A program made the position numbers and the translations under genes. From Symsagittifera roscoffensis (taxonomy: Eukaryota; Xenacoelomorpha; Acoela; Convolutidae), in the NCBI RefSeq assembly GCF_963678635.1, contig NC_087063.1, positions 17,050,449-17,114,448 of the forward strand: a stretch of 64,000 nt of DNA, written 5' to 3'. The notes under the pieces are model-generated. The model made no database searches, was not told where the DNA came from, and worked only from the letters and a program-made list of their open reading frames with translations. How positions within the stretch are numbered: position 1 is the stretch's first letter; each line of letters starts with the position of its first letter. Shown piece by piece: positions 12,101-26,800 of the stretch.

Positions 12101-14814
12101 CGAATCTAGTTGATTGTAATCTAGTTTTTGTTTTTATTCGCTTCACATTACGTCGTTTGATGAGCGCAATAACTTTCTCACGCAAATGTGTTCTCTGTGG
12201 GGGACTTGAAAACTTTTTTAATGATTTTTTTCTTCAAAAGTTTTCTGCTCTGCAGGCTTTGCTACCGCTTTGTTAGTTTTGTTTTCATGTCATTTGAAAA
12301 TTTAAATGTTTGACTTGCCATGTGTTTCCTAAAAAGAACTTGATTTAGTCAAATTAAAACAAAGATCTGAAAATTTTTCTTTGGGCGTTTATAAATAAAC
12401 TTTGACTAAGCGGCTAGTTTTCTATCGGCTAAATTTTCATGCTATGTGTGTTTGTGATATATGTATTTATTTTGTTTATTGAAAATGGTGCGAAAGTCCG
12501 CTTCGCCTCTGTGCTTTCGTTATCTCTAAAAAAACGAAAAAAATTTGAACTTTAAAATACGTGTTTCTCTAATTTGGTTGATTTAGGGCAATATTAAAAG
12601 AATGAAAATCGTTTTGAATTTTGCCCGATTTCTTTTGGCGGTGAAAAGGTGTTGTGAAATTCCATCCCAAAATTTCATTTTGAAAATTTAATTCTAACGC
12701 CTCAACTTGTGTGATCAAATTTAACGCAAAACAATCGGTTCAATTTTCAAACCCAGCTCCATGCTGAAATCATCAAATTTTAAGCCTGATATATTACTGA
12801 AAATTGTTAGAAGATTTTGTTTGGTTATCTGATAGCTAAATATGCCAGGTTTTCAGACTTTCTCAAACATTGTTTCAAAAAATGCTGAAAAGTAGCTCAA
12901 AATAATTATTTTAGTGTGCCTTTTTTCTGCAATATTTTCTGGAAACGGCTCTTATCATGATTCTTGTTTGGCAATATAATTGCCTTTTACCCTTGCGCAA
13001 AAGCAAGGGTATTGCAATCGGGTACTATACTTTTTTTCTCTAAAAAATTTTGTTCACAGAATGGACGTAAAGATAATCATTTCAAATCAATATCAAAATG
13101 GTTAGTGTAGTGTGTAGTGTTGGATATCATGTATGGGAGTTTTGGCGCTGGAAGAGGTCGGCTTTAATTTCGTCGGCTTATTTTCCGAATGTTTTTTTTT
13201 CGATTAACTTTTGTTGGTATTTTATGGGATGGGAGTGATTGAATGCTTACATGAAATTTCGAAAAAAAATCAAATCAATCTCCTCGACCCTTCTTGAAAA
13301 AGCGAAATAATTGAACATAAAAAATTTTCAATATTTTTTTTGCAAAAAAATCATTTTTTTTAGTTTTCTGCTTATTTTTCTCAGCTTGCCTAGCAAAAAC
13401 TGGTTCAAAAGTTTATACTTTTGGTTGCTCGATTGTCTGTATTTATCGCATTCTTGTTGGTGTGGTTAAAATAGCTCATTAGTTTTTCCACATTTTTTTG
13501 TTTAATTTATTTTGAACGTTTCGACATTTGATATTTCATTTTTTTTCTCTCATTGGATTATAACTCATATTTTGTAAAAGTAGCCCTTTCATGAGAAAAA
13601 TGAGAACCAAGCAAGCCTGCATTCCTATTAAATCAGAATTGAAGAAACTCAAAATGTTCGGTAATTTTGTTCAAAATTGGTAGACGAATTTGTTGTTTTA
13701 CTCTGTCAACTTGACTTGCTGTCTGCTAATTATCTTAATAAATTTTTTCTATTCCGATAACTTTTGTAGATTTAATGTGTTTAAAACATTAACGAATTAA
13801 TTTTTGAGTTTTTGTTGTCAATTGTTGAAAATGTTCTATTTTTTTCACGTCCAGATAATATTGATACATTTCCGGTCTCATTCCTTTTTTGAAATGGTTC
13901 TATGACAGGCATTCATTTTCTTTTTCATCAGTAGTAGTTTATTAGCTTTTTTCCGATTGAGTTTTGCTCAATTTTTTTTCTGTAAACTTGTACTTTTTGT
14001 CCGATCTGATGCTCATTTTTTTTAGGAATTAAAATTGGCGTTTGTTTTCGGCTTCAGAACTTTTCAAAATAATATGATTGTTCTTAGTCAGTATCTCTTT
14101 CTTTTTTGATTCTCTTTGTTTGCTTCGAGTTTTTTGAGCAAGATGGATTAATGCTAAGATTTTAAACTGTTATGCATTTTTACTTTTCATTTTTTTAAAA
14201 CATTTTTTCTCAATAGTTCAGTGTTGTTTTGAGACATCTTTTGAGTTTTTTTAATACAAATCGTTTTGTTTGCGAATTTTATCTGTTTTGGTTCTGGCAA
14301 AGTTTGTATATCTTTGTCTTCTGTAAAAAATCAGAATTCGTTTTTTTAATCTGTTTGATGTTTACAGATATTTTCATCGCGTGTCTTTTGAACTCTTTGA
14401 TGCATAGCAGGCAGGTTTAAAACGTCAGTCGGAGATAATAATAGTGCTTGTTTAAAATTCAAAAATGTTTTACAAAAATTTTCTTATCTAATTTTTCAAA
14501 TTTTTTTTCTTTACATAGTTTTTTTCATCGCAAGTGGTGCGAAGCTCTGCTTCGCCTCTGTGTAATATATATAGAGTAGGTGCGTTTTTATTTTCACGCC
14601 TGCAATTAACACGCGTTTTCAAATGGGAGCATAGACTGTTTTTAGGCTGATAACTTGTTTGACTAAGTCATTCGAATGGTTTGGTCAGTTTTGATTTTGT
14701 CAACAACAGCATTTTTTTGAGCATGTCTTTAATTTGATAAAAATGTCTTTCAGTTTTTTTTGCTGGTTCTAAATTTACCAACTCTAATTTGGTCTAATTT
14801 AGTTTTTTCAATTT

Positions 14815-14856
<42 letters not shown>

Positions 14857-17800
14857 GTACTATGTTAGGATTGTATCGCAAGTGGTGTGAAGCTCTGATT
14901 CATCGTTGTGTTCAAGTGTGATTTAGTGTTATTATTATGCATTTTTCACTTTATTTTCCTCGTTGCTCCTATTTTCACATGCAAGCAGCAGTGTCAGTTC
15001 TTTCTTCCATCTGAACTCGCATAAATCTGTGCTTTTTCGTGGCACTTTGTCTGCATTTCTCGTGATTTTGGTGGCCAGTATTTGAAGATAGCAACTGTTG
15101 ATGACACAGCATTGATAGATTTTTTGTATGCTGTTACTTTTTTCGGATACCCTTTATATATCTGGCGTTTCAAAAGATCCTGGGCCAAAATAAATATACA
15201 TTGATTAACATAACGGTGCAAAAAAGATCGTTCTATTTCTCAGCATGGTAAAATTAGAGTTTTGAAAAATGGATTCCTCCTCAACTGAGGCTTTTAGTAC
15301 AGTGACAAGTGCGTTTAGGTCCGGGTTGGCCTTCTCATAGAGTAATTTCGGATAAGGTGCACATTCTGTTCATCACGCTATCATATTTTCGGCCGGATAG
15401 ATTCGTGCAACTTCTTAGTCTAGTACCGATCCTTACCTTATTTTTATATTTCCTAGTCTCAATAGATCTAGCATATGCTTGTATTCTTGCGAGGCTAGAG
15501 GACAGAAAGAGGCAACTGATTTCTAAGCTGAATTTTTTTTTCTCTGGCTGAAACTATGAATAGTTTCAGCTTTACAGTTTATCATTACAAAAGCTAGCTT
15601 GTGTGATAGTATGTACTTTCTTTTTTCCAACCTAAGTCGCAAATATTAGTGTTCATTTTGTACACTAGCAAAGCTTGTGTGATTTTGAAAGTGTTCATTT
15701 TGATCAATAGCCAGCTATTCAGTACAACCAATGCTAAGGATATTAACACAGATTATTCTATTACAAATAGCACTTTAGCTTCAAGGTATCATGGATCTGT
15801 AGCGTAGAGGTAGGGAAGGAGACCAGCCACAAAATAAGAGTGTTCGAATCTGGACCGGGTTGGATGTTTTTAATGAATTTTTTCGTATACTATTTAAAAT
15901 GCGTCCGCTCTATCAATAGAGGCATGTTAGTTGCCATTTTTTTTCAAATTGTCTGGTTTTGCTAATGCGTGATAATTGGCTGGCATCACTGAGCAATAAT
16001 ATAGACTCATAATTGATGTCACTTAAGAAATTTTGTGGACTGAAAGTTTTAATCATTCAGTCTTTCCCAGTAGCGTTATTGGTCATATTTTTGCTTGTGT
16101 ATGCGAAGTGCAACTTCACCTCTGTGTAAGTTTAAGTAATGGATCATGATTAGTTAGTTCTAAATATTATTTTACGGTGATAAATATCCAGGTATATAAT
16201 AAATACATGTTTTGAGCTGGTTCCACAAGGCTTTCACTCTGAGATCTGCAGATTGTGTATATTCAATATCTTGCCATAAAAATGAAATTCTCAGGACGAG
16301 CCTACCGCTACCTCGCTGTTTCTTAAAAAAGCCTGCCCTAAAAAATGAGGAATTAGCATCTACCAGACTACCCTTGGACATGCTAACACTTCTGATAGAT
16401 CTTCTGGAAATGCAAGTATTGGGCTTAGTTATAGAGATCTGTTGCTTGTTTTAGGCCGCGCGGTAGGTTTCGCAGTGAAGCTGTACGGGACTGATTCTGT
16501 CTATGTAACTCTGAGTGACTATTGGGAGTCGGACGATGACGAGACTACATACAGTACCAAAGTCAGTGGTCTTTGCAGCAACTACAACGGCGACAACCAG
16601 GGTTGGTAATTTACTAGGTTTAGCTTATTTCACACCCCTATAAGAGTTCTCTAATATGTCAATTGGTGGCTTATACCGACTTATCTCTACTCATTTCTCG
16701 AGGACGAGACATTTCGGAGCCAAAAAAGGAAGCTAAAATTATTATGCTTTGGTCATGTATTCAATAGGATTTTCCCGAATAGAACTGAATAACTTAACTA
16801 ACTTAACTTATCCATTCTTTTTGTTCATGAATGAGTTTTATATAAAAAGTGAACAAAAGCGAAATTGAAAAGCACGTTTTGGGCTGACATTGGTTAACCA
16901 GTGAGAAATGGGATCTTTTCTTCTTATGCGGTCCAAAACTAGAAAAATTTTGAAGTAGTTATTATGTTCAAAATTGAGATCAGGTTTCTTTTCTAATAAT
17001 TAGGTTCATCCAATCGGATTCAAGCATATATATGATCGAATTTTTTGTTTTTCAGACGATGTTGTCGACTCGTCTGGATCGACTATTCCCATGAACTCGT
17101 TCATCTTGCAGAGTGAAAAACGCGGCGAAGGACAAGTGAGTGGTCACAATTTACTCAAATTGGCAAATAGCGCAAATTAATTATTCCAAATTGGTCAAAT
17201 TAGTCCCAGATTTGAACATCCATAACTTTGCGAGTTAAGCAACTTTTTGTGTATAAGTGATTATCATTTATAAAGGTCGCGATAGTTTTTTTTTTTTTTT
17301 TTCATTTTCCAGGAAAAAGTCTTAATTTTGTTCGCGCTCAAGTTTGTTTTTTAATTTTTGTTCACGCTTAAATTTTGTTTCACGTTCAAATTGTTTATGT
17401 TCACTTCAATTCTTTTGTTAAATGAAGTCAAACTCCACCATCGAGCAGCAAAATTCAAAATGTCTTTTAGTTTCATCTATACACTTTATTTTTCTGAATT
17501 CTCAGCGGAGTAAAAAGTATATATTTCAATCCAGTTTTTTCTTAAAAGGAAGGCTACCCACAACACAGTCATCATTCCCAAAGTGTGGAGCAACATTGCT
17601 TTCGATTGAATAAATTGCTTAAATTTTTTAATACTTTTCCCCCGCGAAATCAGGCGTTTCCACTTTACAACCACTTTATAAATGCGAAAATAATAGATGA
17701 ACACTTATAAAATTTGATGGGTTTCAACCCCCCTGACTCCAGATTATGCTAATCATTTTCAACATAAGTTCAGTTCATTTATGTTAAATGACTGTTTGGG

Positions 17801-20800
17801 GGCTAAGGTGTCTGCAGGGGCATATCGATACAGTTTCTGTATAAGCCCAACAATCGAAGTACAAGTTGTTGGACATTCATTTTATGTCGAAAACTGTTGA
17901 CAAGTTTCCGTATATTTTTTAATATCGAATTTCTAGGCTTTCGTTTAGATTCTCTCATTTGTATTTTTTTTCTCAAATATGGTCGGAACATTATGTGATA
18001 CTTCCTCTTCGTAAAGGTCACGAAAAACGTGATCGAATTCTTGTTTCGAAAGTGGAATTAAGTCATCAGATTACCCAGCGAAATAAAAAAAATACTTAAG
18101 ATCCAGTTTTCTCAATTTGGGTTAATTTTATCAAAAAAAAGGTCGGTCATAGTTTGTTCTAGAAATTCATGCTTTTTGGATATCAATTTTTTTTAAATTT
18201 GAAATTTGATATATAAAAAAGCAATTTAATATTTTTTTTCTGTTCACTTGTTTTGGCTATGATTAGTTTTAAATAAACTCTCTAATTTAGACTTGTTCTG
18301 CGCCCGAGGCTACACTGCACACGTGTGTAAACAAGCCAGATCTCTGGGAGGAGGCACTGTCTTTCTGCGGAAGAATGAAGGACAACGCAACTTTTGGAGA
18401 ATGCGCCGGTGGAAGCGAAAAGGTTTTTTGTTTTCACTGTGCAATCTTGAAGATATTCTTATCTTTCAGTCAAAATGTTTTTATATTTTTTCATGTTTCT
18501 AACTATTCGAATTTATCTGCTTAATTAGAATTTAAAAATTAAAAATCATCAGATAGATTTTTCAAAATGACTATTCCAGGTTTTCGTAGAGACTATCTCC
18601 TGAAAGGAGCTCTTGAAGAGTTCATGTGTTTTTGTGTATTTCTTCAATAGATTTAGTAACCTTAAATGTACAACCTCAATTTTAGTAACCTCAAGCGGTG
18701 ATCAATTGCGCTAAAAAAATAAGCATGGAACAAGCACCTAACTTGAAGTTTTTTTTATTCATCGATCGTTTGTAAGCATCGTTTGTGTTAAGCTGTGTGT
18801 GCCATCATTCATCCTGGCCTGTACATGGGAATACTGCCTCTATGGTGACAATGAGGTTGAGATCCGAAACAAGGCAGTCTGCACCACTTTCGACGCTTTC
18901 GTCCAGTCCTGTGCCGATGAGCAACTCAGCATCGGAGAGGTAGACTGGCACGACTCCAAAATATGCCGTGAGTCCCAATCTTAATTATTTTGTTTTCGCT
19001 ATACAATGTTTGTCGAGTTTCAATTTAGAAAAACTTCAAATACAAAATCACCTTAGAAAAACTTCAAATAAGTGAGAGAAAATACAAAATAGTGAAGTAA
19101 TCAAGGATAACCGGTTGCTGTGCAAGAAGCACATAATGATCCGAGTACAATCATTAAAGTAAAATTATTTGAAGCTGATTTTAAAGAAACGTGAGAATTT
19201 TTCGTCATCGTTCCTTCAAATATTTTGGTAGCTTTTTTTTCAGTAACCATTTATTGAAGTACGTGCGAGCTGTAATTAATGAGGTAATTTTAGCTAAAAT
19301 AATGTGAAAAAATTGCAATGGAAACCATTCGAGAGTACATTTTTTATCCTGTTATTTGTAAATTCTGTATCATTTAGTCTGAAATTTAGTTTGAAGTCTG
19401 AAAACACAAAGAAGAGTTTTCTTGAAGTGTTTAAAATTGCCTGAAAAAAGACCTTATGCCATTGTTCCTCCACACTTCTAAAGTTGGTTGGAACAAAAAG
19501 TATAAAAATTGATGGTACAAAAATGTTTATATTAAAAAAGTCAACAACTGAGCACGTGTTGGCCATTTTTGTTAATTTGAGAGTATAGTAAACAACTGTC
19601 CATGTGTTGACCATTTTTACCCTTGCAATAAGAAAGGGTATTGCAATCGGGTGCTAGACATTTTTTTCAACAGAATGATTTCCAATTTCAAGATCTCCTT
19701 TTTCAGCATGTTGCACGTTTAACACCTCGAGTTATTGTGCCCAGAGTGAATGCGTTCCTGGATCTACTGGTAAAAAATTTCAGATGTAAAATTGTTTTTT
19801 TTGCAGGTTTAATTGGTTTCGGTCTAATTTTTGTCGGCATATTTGCCGGCTGCTTTTTTTTTGAAAATTCAACTCAATTGATTATTAAACTCAATTCGAA
19901 AAAGTAACACGATGACAGGCTTTTTCTTATTCTTTTTTTACTCAAGCGAAGCGTAGTGTAATATTACGAAGACTTTTTTTCTAACCTAAGTCGCAAATAA
20001 AAGTGCTCATTTGGTGGCAACTTTGGTGAATTTCAGCTTAATCATATTTAAGCCTAATTAAGCTTAACCAATTTAATGGCAAATGTTGCTGCTTTTTTTT
20101 GGCTAGAGTTAATTTGTAAACATACATGTATAACGAAAATGTATGGGATTGTTGTTTTCTGTTTTTTTGCAACCCCGTGGAAGTTTTTTGACTTTGCGCA
20201 GAAGTTTCAATTTTTCTCAAAGAACTACTGTACCGATTTTTTCTTTAAAATGGTTCCAGTGAAAAAAACCGGCTGCTCTTCTATGTGCCTGCAATTTTTG
20301 CCAGTCTTTTTTTTATTTAAATTCACGTTCTACAGCCTTCGAAAGTTTTAGTAGGGGATTTTTGGCTGTTTTGTTTGAGTTTTTCATTTTCTCAAATTTT
20401 AAATGCACAAATCTGAGATGTAGGTTTCAATAAAAAAAAATTATGTGGACCTCCGCTTTTTGAGCGGCTATGCCCTAAAATCGGTAGAAAAAAAAGAAAA
20501 ACTACCCTGCCAATTCCGAAATTATGGGCTAGCCGAAAGAAAAAAAATCAGTCATGCGAATCATTTTACGCAAGCGGCTATGCCTCGCGTTTCGTAAAAA
20601 ATATATTCGGCCCTAGAAAGTGTCCAATTTTATGAAATGTTGTCCATTTTTTGGAAAGTTGTTTTTTTGTTTTTCAAAAACGGACATGCTGATTCTGAGG
20701 TTGATAGTTCATTTAAACTAACATTGTGCTTAGATGTTCTCTGCTTTATCTGTTTTATTTAATTTGTAAAAAAAAAGCTGATATGGACTTTGGAAAAATT

Positions 20801-23800
20801 CTTTTTAAAATTTTTAACGTGTTTTTTGCTTAGAAATTTTGGTCGCTATTCTCGAAAACTACTTGCTAAATCTGATTTTAGGTATTCAATCTGAAAAATC
20901 AGGGTGCGGAAGTGTTCAATCTGAAAATCAGGGTGTGGATTTAGGAGAAGTCAAATTTTGGATCGATTTTCATCTTTTTCTTTTTTTTCCAAATCTAGCC
21001 GGCCAAATCTGAGACAAAGACTTCAATTGAAAGAGAGAGTAGTCATTTATATAAGCGGTTAATCCCCTACTTAAGCAGATAAACCAGGGTTTAGCGTGAA
21101 GTCCACTTTTTTGAATTTTTGAAATTTGCGCATTTCCGTATCAGGAAAATATATGATAAAAAATATAAGAACAGGTAGATCTAGATCCAGCCTTACCTGT
21201 GCCACTAGTTTACTTCCAAGCGACCGTGGCGGAGATGCGAGGACGCGAGACTCCTCATCAACAGGTCGGGTATTCAAATCCGGAACCTTTATATAGTTTT
21301 GTTTTGTTTTGGTCGAATTTTTGCCGAATAACCTTGACAATTTGATAGAAACTCTAGCTGCTTGATTGATGGCTAGTGTTGATAAAATTTTAAAGGGTCG
21401 TGCAAACTTGATTTTTTTGTGCTTTTTTGGGCTATCGTCCATCTGCCTATTTTAATATTTTTCAGTACTCGGCTCTCAGCGTTCCTCAAGTATCACAGAA
21501 TTAAGGCAGATGCTTGAAAACTTCAATAGATTGATCTCAAAAAGTGACGTTCTGAAGGCCACTGGTGCACTATATATGCGAATATTTAAATGTCTGGAGG
21601 AAACCATTTTCAGCAGTTGCTAAAGTGACTCACACAAAACGTCCTTTATTTTATTTATATCTATTCTATAAAAAATTATACAAATTGCCTTATTCCGGTT
21701 ACAAGTTATAGCCAATTGAATTTGTGCAGAATTTTTGAAAAAGCCTGTAATATATTATTAGATATAGTATTGTTCATTTTTGAATGTGATCGTTATGTCG
21801 GTTTTGGTTGATTTAGTGTGTGTTTGTTTTAGCCAAATACGAGTGCACTAGCAAGAATAAAGTGTACAAGCCCCAAGGTAGCATCTGCCAGCCTGCCTGT
21901 GGAACGCCCAAACCAGGAATGAACAACGACTACTGCAGTAAGGCTTTTTTACCTAATATTTTCTCTTGTGGTTATTATATACCAACCTATATATTAACCA
22001 GCAAACGTATAAAACATCTGCATAATTATGCAACAGTTATGTATGTTATATTTTTTATACAAGTGTTAATAACCTCTGTGATGATATTTGGAGATATAAA
22101 ATGTGTTTTCTTTTTATTTTTGGCAATCAACTCGTGGCTCAAATATCAAGTCTGATTGTTTTTAGAAAAGCAGATTGCGGGATGTTTCTGTCCCGCTTCG
22201 ATGTTGATTGACTCCAAGAGTCCCCAGCTGGACTGTGTGATGCCTGATGATTGCAAATGCTACCACAACGACGTTGCCTACAAGAAAGGAGACGTGATTC
22301 AAGTCAGCTGCTCCTCATGGTAACTATTTTACCAAATTCAAAACTAGATATAAGATAGTTATTCGTCAAATAGCACATTAGTTGCCAAGAAAATGAACAA
22401 AATATTTAGTGCGAACTGCTAAAAAAAATCCATCTTTTATTTTATGACTCGTTTTTGGTTGTTCGCAGCACTTGTGGGTCGGGCGGTATGTGGGATTGCG
22501 TGGCTCACAGTTGCAACCACCAGATGGAGATTATCGGCATGCACTTCCGAACATTCGACCACACCTGGTACACCTTCTGCGGGACAGGTGAATATATCCT
22601 AGTAGAGGAAATGAAAGATCTGAGCTTCAAGATCTACATCGACCATCCCAATGCACCCAAAGATGCCTCGACTGGGTTGAGGAAAATGGTACCGACTGGT
22701 ATACCGATTTCGATCAGGATGGAACTGATGGACGGAGAGAGTTCAATCTGGAGTGTGGAATTGTGGAAGGATACAGTAAAATGTAATGGAGCTTCTATCA
22801 ACAAGTTCCCTTACAAGTTAGTACTTTTTATAGTTTTCCTCTTTAAATTATGGGAAAAGTATTGATTTCGAATTTTTGAAAGTCTTCAACCAATATTTTT
22901 GGATAGCAAGAAATGACCAAAAACATGACAGAAGGTTACAGGCAATTGGATGCAGGACAGGTTATCAATTTTTGTCATATTGTCATTACATTAGCGAGCT
23001 AGTGAGTGTAGTGTATTAGTATGAATCTACTTTTTTCCAATCTAACTTGCAAATAAAAGAGCGTATTTGGTGGCATTGGTGCTATAATCACGATCTGTAG
23101 CATTGGAAATTTCATAACATCTGTTCTCCGTTTTTTTGTGACTAGTGTTTGTCGATCGTAAAGCGTACGTGGCTGACAGAGAAGGACGTGAGACTCCAAA
23201 TGTTGAGGTCGCAGATTCGAATCAGACACCTTGCAAAAGTTTATCCAATATGAGGCTTTTTGCTACTTTTTCTTATTTCACTTTATAGAGCTGGCTTTTG
23301 TCGCTTTCTCGATAGTGTCTGCAAAGCGGAGCTTCGACTCTGTGTTGAGAATTTAATGCCAAGCTAAATCCTTCCGCAGAGTTTAAAATTACAGATTTTA
23401 GTATCCCAATAAAACTTTGTTGAACTTTGCTAAAGGTGCTGAGTGAGAGTCGATGAATTTGGATCAGATTTTTATAGATTGTGATATTTTTTTCAGAAGC
23501 CTTAAAATTTGCTCAGGCCCATGTTTCATTTTTCGATGTTCGACTTTTAATTTCTTTTTAAGCTCAGGTCACTTTTTTGAAAGGAAGGCAAACTCAATTA
23601 TCGAATAGCAAAACAAAAGTGTACAGGTGACAAAAAACGTGATTGGCTTCTAAATTCCCTCAATGGATTTTGAATTTCAGGTTTTCCGGTGGAATAGAAA
23701 CTTTACCTATTGGTCCAGTTTTGTCACATTGAGTTAATTTTACCAACATATATCAATCATAAAATGTTCTTGAAATTCAAAGAGCTGTAAATTCATGTTT

Positions 23801-26800
23801 TTTATTGAATTCGTAATGAAAAATTGGATGTTTTTTTTTCTGTTTTCTTGGTTCAATGACTCTATTTCAACTGTCGTCGGCTATGTTTTTTTCGGGCAAA
23901 ATCAGATACCACAAGTAATAATCGGATTTAATTGACTGATCTATCATACTGAAGCACTTTTAGTTGTGATGCGAACGAAATAAAGAAAATCAAAAAGCTT
24001 TCCCAACGCTCAGAAAAATTGGCTTACGTTTTCGTCTAATGCCGAGCAAGTAAAATGAACGAGCAAGTAGATTTTATGAAAGAAAGTATTTCACTCAAGT
24101 AGTTTTCCCCAGGAAATTTAACTTTGGTAGCTTCATTTAGCAATTCCTTGGCAAATAATTTTTAAAAAATTCAAAAAGAGTTTTTTTTGCTGAAAGCTAA
24201 GGAAACATTTTTGGATTTTTTGTTTGTTTTTCACTTTTCAAAAACAAATTTTGGCAGTTATACCTAATTACTAACGCTATAAGCGTTTGTATAGTTTTCT
24301 TTTCACGTCATGCTTGAGAAATTACACTTATTTGTAGAAAAATGAAAGAACCTCTTTTAAAGGTGTTTTAATGAATGCGTTAGGAACATTCTGGCCTAGT
24401 TGCACGGCAAACATTCATTCTTTGTTGTTCCGATCATCTGAAAAATGTGGAGGATACTATATTTGGGTGTGTCCACGCAAAATCTTTTACCACAAATAAT
24501 CATCATAATGGGTTGAGAATTATATATTAAAGCTCTTGCAGTCAAGATTCGAACGACATTTAAAAATTTTGTAAAGTGTTGAGAAAAACCGGTTTGAATT
24601 TTTATTTGTGAGCTAATAAGGTTTGTCAAAACAAGTTTTGCAAGCTTGCAATAGCTTATTTTGCAAGCTTACAATAGCTTATTTAAATTTTTAGCGCCAT
24701 TTTAGGAATCAGAGCTTCAAATTTTTTTTAATTCTGCAAAAAAAAACGGAAGTTTTTTCAAATTATTTTACGATTGTTTTTCTTTTTTTTTCTACCGAAA
24801 CTGTTTCCCTATTGGCATATTTGACTATGTCGAATATATCTAATTTCTTACCGTCACGCCACACAGAAAAAAAAGACACCAATTTGGAAAAAAAAAATGT
24901 ATTTTTCAAACTCTGGTTGTAACATTCTGTGCTATACAAATTTTCATTACTTCTTCGCTATCTTCACTTTCGAATTTGTTCACTTCCTTTATTATATGAT
25001 CATGGGCTATTTTTGCTTATAGCAAGGTGCTGAAGGTTGGTCTGTTCACGGAGGCCAGTGTGATGAGTCTGGGCATGAGTTACTACCTGGTTCAAGTGGA
25101 CACCTACTCCATGGGCACGATCTCAATCCTCTACGACAGAGGATCCATCGCAATCATCACTCTCACTCCCTCATTCCTCGACATGGTCAGTCTTCTAGGT
25201 CACAATAAGTACCTCCCTCTATTATTAAAAATAACCAAGTCCAAGGGAAACATTGGATAGGATGTAGTTATCTTGGAGAGCGTTTGTTTCGCCGGCCTTG
25301 CAATTGTAAGTTAAATTAGTTAGTATAGTGTCATGATAATTCAGTAGACCACCATGATCTTTTCATGAGTTAGGTAACATTCCCAGTCAAGAAAAATTAC
25401 TAGCAATTGCGTGAGGCTTCATCAGGTATAAAATAGCGCTTCATTGATAAGAACAAAACATCCCTTTCAGCGCTGATAAAAAGCCTTAATCTTAACCAGG
25501 GTCAGATTGAGAGAGGGGTGCGGATGCCCTACAGGAATTCGATTCACTCTCAGCTTAATGGATCCATCTTTGGTGCAATTCTACGGCTTCAATTATTGGC
25601 TGACCTAAACCCTAATTTTTTTCCAATGATGCAATATATAATAGGTTTTTATTTTGAGAGTGAGAAGGGGGTTTGTTTTGCATCGAAACATATTTTTGTG
25701 TTTACAGCTGAAAGGTATGGGTGGCTATTACAACAACCTTAACAAGGACGACTTTAGAAAACTCGACAATGTGGTTGTCACTTCTGTCTCCGAGTTTGCC
25801 CTCTCGTACGAAGTAAGCGACAATTCCGTCATGGTCACCGATGACATGCATCGGGAGCTAGATGACGCGTGTAGTAGTCTCGACCCCAAGTAAGTTCTGA
25901 AAGCCAAATTCCTCATTGTACAAAGTTAAAATAAGCCAATGAGATTGGAGTAATTAAAAAGTTTTAAATAAGCCTCGTAGACATTGATTTCTGCCATTTT
26001 TATCGCCTGTCTTAAGTTAATAAGCCACAGCTTCACGAAAATTTATTTGACTTGCATGATTCTCAATTCATTTGCAACTTCATCTCTTTTTTCTGTAATT
26101 TTTGTCAGCAACCCAATTTTCAAACGAACATTTCTTTTACAAAAAAAACACCATAATTACTTTGAAGAATGTCCACTTCTATTAAATTGATTTAAGGTTG
26201 TATGCAGCTCACTGTGAGGTGCTTCGTGACGAGTCGTACTTCGGGGCCTGTTATGAGTACGTGGAGATCTCCAAGTTTGTTGACATGTGTCGATTCGATG
26301 CCTGCCACGCGTACCTCGATTCCACTTTGAAAAACGATATATCACAGTGCCAGGTTATCGAGGCATACGTGGTCATGTGTCTGGAAATCTCAGGCGCCAA
26401 CAGCCAGGCATCCAACGCTTCCATCATCGGAGACTGGCGATCGGATGCTCTGCTGGGCGGATTTTGCGGTAAGAGATCTTTTCTGTCCCCTTCTCCTCTT
26501 CTTGCTCCACTTTTTTCCCAATTAAGCGCAAACTTTTATTCGACTTTATTGTTTTTGTGAACTATTTCGCTTTATTTTTTTTCCTTTGAGTCTGACAACG
26601 CTGAGGCTGTTTTTTTACTTAAACTAAAAAGTTATTCTCTAATTGATCAGTTCGTCTGCTCCAACTGCAGGTCGCTCTTGTTGCAATGGATTGGTCTACC
26701 AGGAATGCAGCAACCCTTGCATCATGCAATCATGTTCCGGTGTCACCTTCTGGGGTGGCGTATCTCGTCTACCCGACTGCTCAATGCCATGTGTGGGAGG

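Larger units (their letters stand above)
10641..16454. other. Intron 6 (5.8 kb), repeat-rich
   Basis: The largest intron in the gene. It contains a ~280 bp family copy (10790-11100), a pair of related elements (11250-11680 and 15740-16130), a second copy of the 9405 element (13150-14570), a (TA)19 microsatellite and several hairpin ends. No phase-compatible exon was recognised. Confidence 0.6.
22817..25022. other. Intron 13 (2.2 kb)
   Basis: No exon seen. Contains a tRNA-like segment near 23165-23225 ('cagattcgaatcagac'), a hairpin tail near 23320 ('aagcggagcttcgactctgt'), a ~280 bp family copy (23620-23890) and a 'gagaaaaaccggtttgaa' repeat (24380-24650). Confidence 0.6.

Noticed and set aside
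18293-18502. 69-codon + strand open frame overlapping exon 9
   Set aside because: It is out of frame with the C8 reading. The frame starting at 18291 gives the C8 Cys/Trp pattern and matches both neighbouring exons.
19294-19614. 106-codon - strand open frame in intron 10
   Set aside because: Low-complexity Phe/Asn-rich translation of AT-rich repeat DNA with no domain or splice context.
21071-21442. 123-codon - strand open frame
   Set aside because: Lies inside the 3' part of the ~1.4 kb element and runs through its tRNA-like block. No recognisable domain.
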